Assembly: GCF_001625305.1 (NCBI RefSeq)
Contig: NW_017802379.1
Span: 3,891,965 to 3,955,964 of the forward strand
Direction: 5' to 3'
DNA: 64,000 nucleotides
Origin: Branchiostoma belcheri
Lineage: Eukaryota; Chordata; Leptocardii; Amphioxiformes; Branchiostomatidae
The notes beneath the pieces were generated by a model. It worked only from the letters and a program-made list of their open reading frames with translations, searched no databases and had not been told where the DNA came from. Made by a program: the position numbers and the translations under genes. Position 1 is the first letter of the stretch, and the number at the start of each line of letters is the position of its first letter. Below, one piece after another: positions 61,883 through 64,000 of the stretch.

Positions 61883-62285
61883 GGCCATGTTGATTTGATT
61901 ATATGGATGACATCCTCTGGGAACCCCAAAACTGATGCGCGCGTGACGAAAAAAAAAAAGTTTTGCAAAAAAAAAAAAAGTTGCTTTCACTATGAAATCT
62001 ACGTGGTCATGAAGGTTGAACAAATGGCACAGAATATGTCATGGCGAATAATCTACTCTTCGAATTCATTTCTTTACATTTTTGTCTTTTTTTCCTTTGA
62101 TTTTGGCATTCTACGACATTGGTATCGTTTCTAAATGTTTTCCTTGCAACTTATGGTATATTTTTGCTCAATTAGCAACTGTTTTGCACGATTTACAGTA
62201 TGGTTGAAAACTTTTTTTTTGTTTTGAAATGGCCGAAAATTCATGCGCGCACGGATGTCATCCATATAATCAAATCAACATGGCC
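61883..62285. mobile_element. PIF/Harbinger-type MITE (GGCCATG family), intact copy 2
   Basis: 403 bp, almost identical to copy 1 apart from homopolymer lengths and a few bases; TTA on both sides. Because its left flank is also duplicated, it arose by local duplication and not by a fresh insertion. Confidence 0.92.
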
Positions 62286-62350
62286 TTAGTGGTTGAAAAA
62301 TTGTTTTGCTTGGCAAGCAATTACAGTATGCCATTGATTGGACGTCGTGT

Positions 62351-62570
62351 ACTTGTACCAGGGACAGGCATGGCTTTGTGTTAGGTGTTCAGTACCAGGG
62401 ACAGGCATGCCTGTATGTTTGATGATCAGTGCCTGGGACAGGCATGGCTTTGTGTTAGGTGTTCAGTACCAAGGACAGGGATGGTGTGTTAGGTTTTCAG
62501 CACCAGGGCAGGGACATGCATAGTTGTTTGTTGCATGTTCAGCACTAAGGACAGGCATGCTTTTGTGTTA
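62351..62570. repeat. Minisatellite, about 6 copies of a ~37-bp unit
   Basis: The unit is GTACCAGGGACAGGCATG then GCTTTGTGTTAGGTGTTCA, with variants. It shares the core AGTACCARGGACAG(R)GCATG with the array at 51880-52212. The ORF called across it (repeating 'YQGQ'-like peptides) reflects the repeat and not a gene. Confidence 0.88.
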
Positions 62571-63513
62571 AAGAATGAGGATATAATGTCTACCTGTACA
62601 ATACTTTTTTGCAGATAACATTTTCCTGCTCTAAGTTTTGCATGTTTCCTGCCATACCTACCAAGTTGGAATCATCAGTGGATCACACCTCACTATCTCA
62701 TCAAGCCCATCTTAGGCACTGCAGCAAAGTTGGTACAGATTCTTACAGAAAGGTTTAGCAAAACACCAGACAAATGAGGATGAAATTATATATTTTTGTT
62801 TACTAGTATGTTCAACATATATGTATACATCAACATTAACATTGTCAAAATATTGTCTATAGGGACCACATTTCTACAAAATACTATGATATGTGTACAA
62901 AGTAGTAAGATTTGCATGTTACAAAACCACCGAAGTGAGGTGGAAGATTAAACATTTTCTATTGCTTAATTTTTAACCAAATGGAATGACCATTCTGTGC
63001 TTGTGAAAGAAACAACTTGAACACCACATCTTTGCATTTTTCAAAAATATCCACAGCATGAAACTGTTTTGATTGTAGAATATTTGTAGTGGTCCAAACA
63101 AGTTGAAATATATAAATTATGCATGTCCACGACATAAGCTTCTTTTCAGACATGTCTAACATATCAAATCACAAATTGCACTTGCATCACTTCAGAAGAG
63201 ATGCTCTATAAGCTAAACTATGGATTTAACGGAAAATTAAATCATGAAGTAAATTAAGTCTTCATATTCCAGACTTGATTAATACAATTTTCAAACTGAA
63301 TTAAATACATTATATAAGTCATAACATGACAACAGGTGTATCATATGAAATATGTTTGAAATAAGCAAATCATAACAGACGTACATGTAAAATCAACATT
63401 TCTAATAACTGATTATTAGCTCATTGAACACCAGTACTAATTTGTGCAACATTATGTGCATAGGCGGAATATGTATGTACAAATTGCAGAGTGACATTGG
63501 ATCTTTGTGTGTC
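62571..63513. other. AT-rich 3' flank of the right-edge gene
   Basis: Lies just past (minus sense) the stop of the right-edge gene and probably holds its 3' UTR. No ORF or RNA gene supported. Confidence 0.4.
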
Positions 63514-64000
63514 CTAGTGTTTTCCCTTCTTCTTTTCGTAGGATTTCGACTGTTTTAGATCCTTTGCACCCGACAAGTCATATGTAAATGTCTTCTTCTG
63601 TCCGGCTGCTTTTTCTTTTTTAATAACCTTGAAAAGAAAAGAAAAAAATGAGTTAATAAAAATATGATCAGAACAAAATGAAAATATTATGGCTGACACA
63701 TATAAAATAAACTTACAGGACCATATTCACCGACAGTACTAATTGTATACTCTCCAAGCAGATGTTGCATTGGGAGATGGTTACCACCTAATTTGCCATT
63801 TTCTAACAGCCATCCATTCAACAGAGGACTTGTGGTCAGGACCTGGGAGCCTAAAACCATCAAGATTTTGTCCCTGAAGATCTGCTTGGAGGTTTGAGTT
63901 CTTGTGTAAGTCGTGTACTCACCCCTTTCATGACCCTGTTCTTCAGTTCACTCTGTGTGAGCGGTCTCTGGTCTTCATCACTTGGCTGGGCAGAATCATC
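63514..64000 (-). CDS. Last three exons of an unrecognised gene (partial, runs off the right edge)
   Basis: Minus exons: 64000-63923 (partial, donor GTGAGT), 63842-63717 (donor GTAAG), 63627-63514 (TAG stop at 63516-63514), all phase 0: 105 residues visible. Order: an acidic stretch 'DDSAQPSDEDQRPL' and 'TQSELKNRVMKG'; then 'VLTTSPLLNGWLLENGKLGG' and 'HLLGEYTISTVGEYGP'; last a lysine-rich tail 'VIKKEKAAGQKKTFTYDLSG' ending 'SYEKKKGKH'. The basic tail suggests a nuclear, nucleolar or RNA/DNA-associated protein, but I cannot name the family. The acceptor for the middle exon was chosen as CCCAG|GTC because an earlier TTTAG gives a stop. Confidence 0.7.

Noticed and set aside
62338-62523. Plus ORF with repeated YQGQ-like peptides
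   Set aside because: Translation of a minisatellite.
1-64000. CRISPR arrays, prokaryotic operons, rRNA genes
   Set aside because: Looked for and not seen; tandem arrays present are minisatellites or microsatellites without CRISPR spacing, and the window is eukaryotic.

Overview
This is a piece of an animal nuclear genome: spliced genes with GT/AG introns, LINE fragments, many short inverted-repeat elements, minisatellites and no operons. The best guess is an invertebrate deuterostome, most likely a lancelet (Branchiostoma-like). The reasons are vertebrate-like gene content, short exons with conserved phases, and dense small elements ending in TAGCCTGG/CCAGGCTA. The species is an inference and cannot be proven from the sequence alone.

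Layout. 1-235: edge of a non-LTR retrotransposon (minus). 4743-4875: one 5' coding exon of an LLGL/tomosyn-family gene (minus); no later exon was recognised in the remaining 4.7 kb. About 9985-11665: 5'-truncated LINE with the RT core and a Cys/His tail (minus). 12-30 kb: gene-poor sequence with a (TG)n tract, a tRNA-like relic and foldbacks. 30256-44982: a GLT1D1-like glycosyltransferase gene on minus, rebuilt from 13 exons, the last tentative, with a 9.4 kb intron that holds a nested transposon. 47635-48847: selenoprotein H on minus, with an in-frame TGA read as selenocysteine and a SECIS element about 270-345 bases after the stop. 49301-53821: a complete 13-exon, 403-residue SEC14L2/3/4-type gene on plus, divergent from SELENOH with 453 bases between start codons. 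55858-60206: a 4-exon TLCD1/TLCD2-like membrane protein on minus. 61275-62285: a tandemly duplicated MITE. 63514-64000: the last three exons of an unrecognised gene on minus.

The genes are not an operon and share no single pathway. SELENOH (redox/nucleolar), SEC14L (lipid transfer) and TLCD (membrane lipid composition) are ordinary conserved neighbours. The most notable points are: the selenoprotein that a normal ORF scan misses because its active-site codon is TGA; a 477-bp Penelope-like foldback with two opposed hammerhead-ribozyme-like cores, inserted with a 15-bp target duplication into a PIF/Harbinger-type MITE whose uninterrupted relatives lie 25 kb away; and two minisatellites 10 kb apart that share one core motif.
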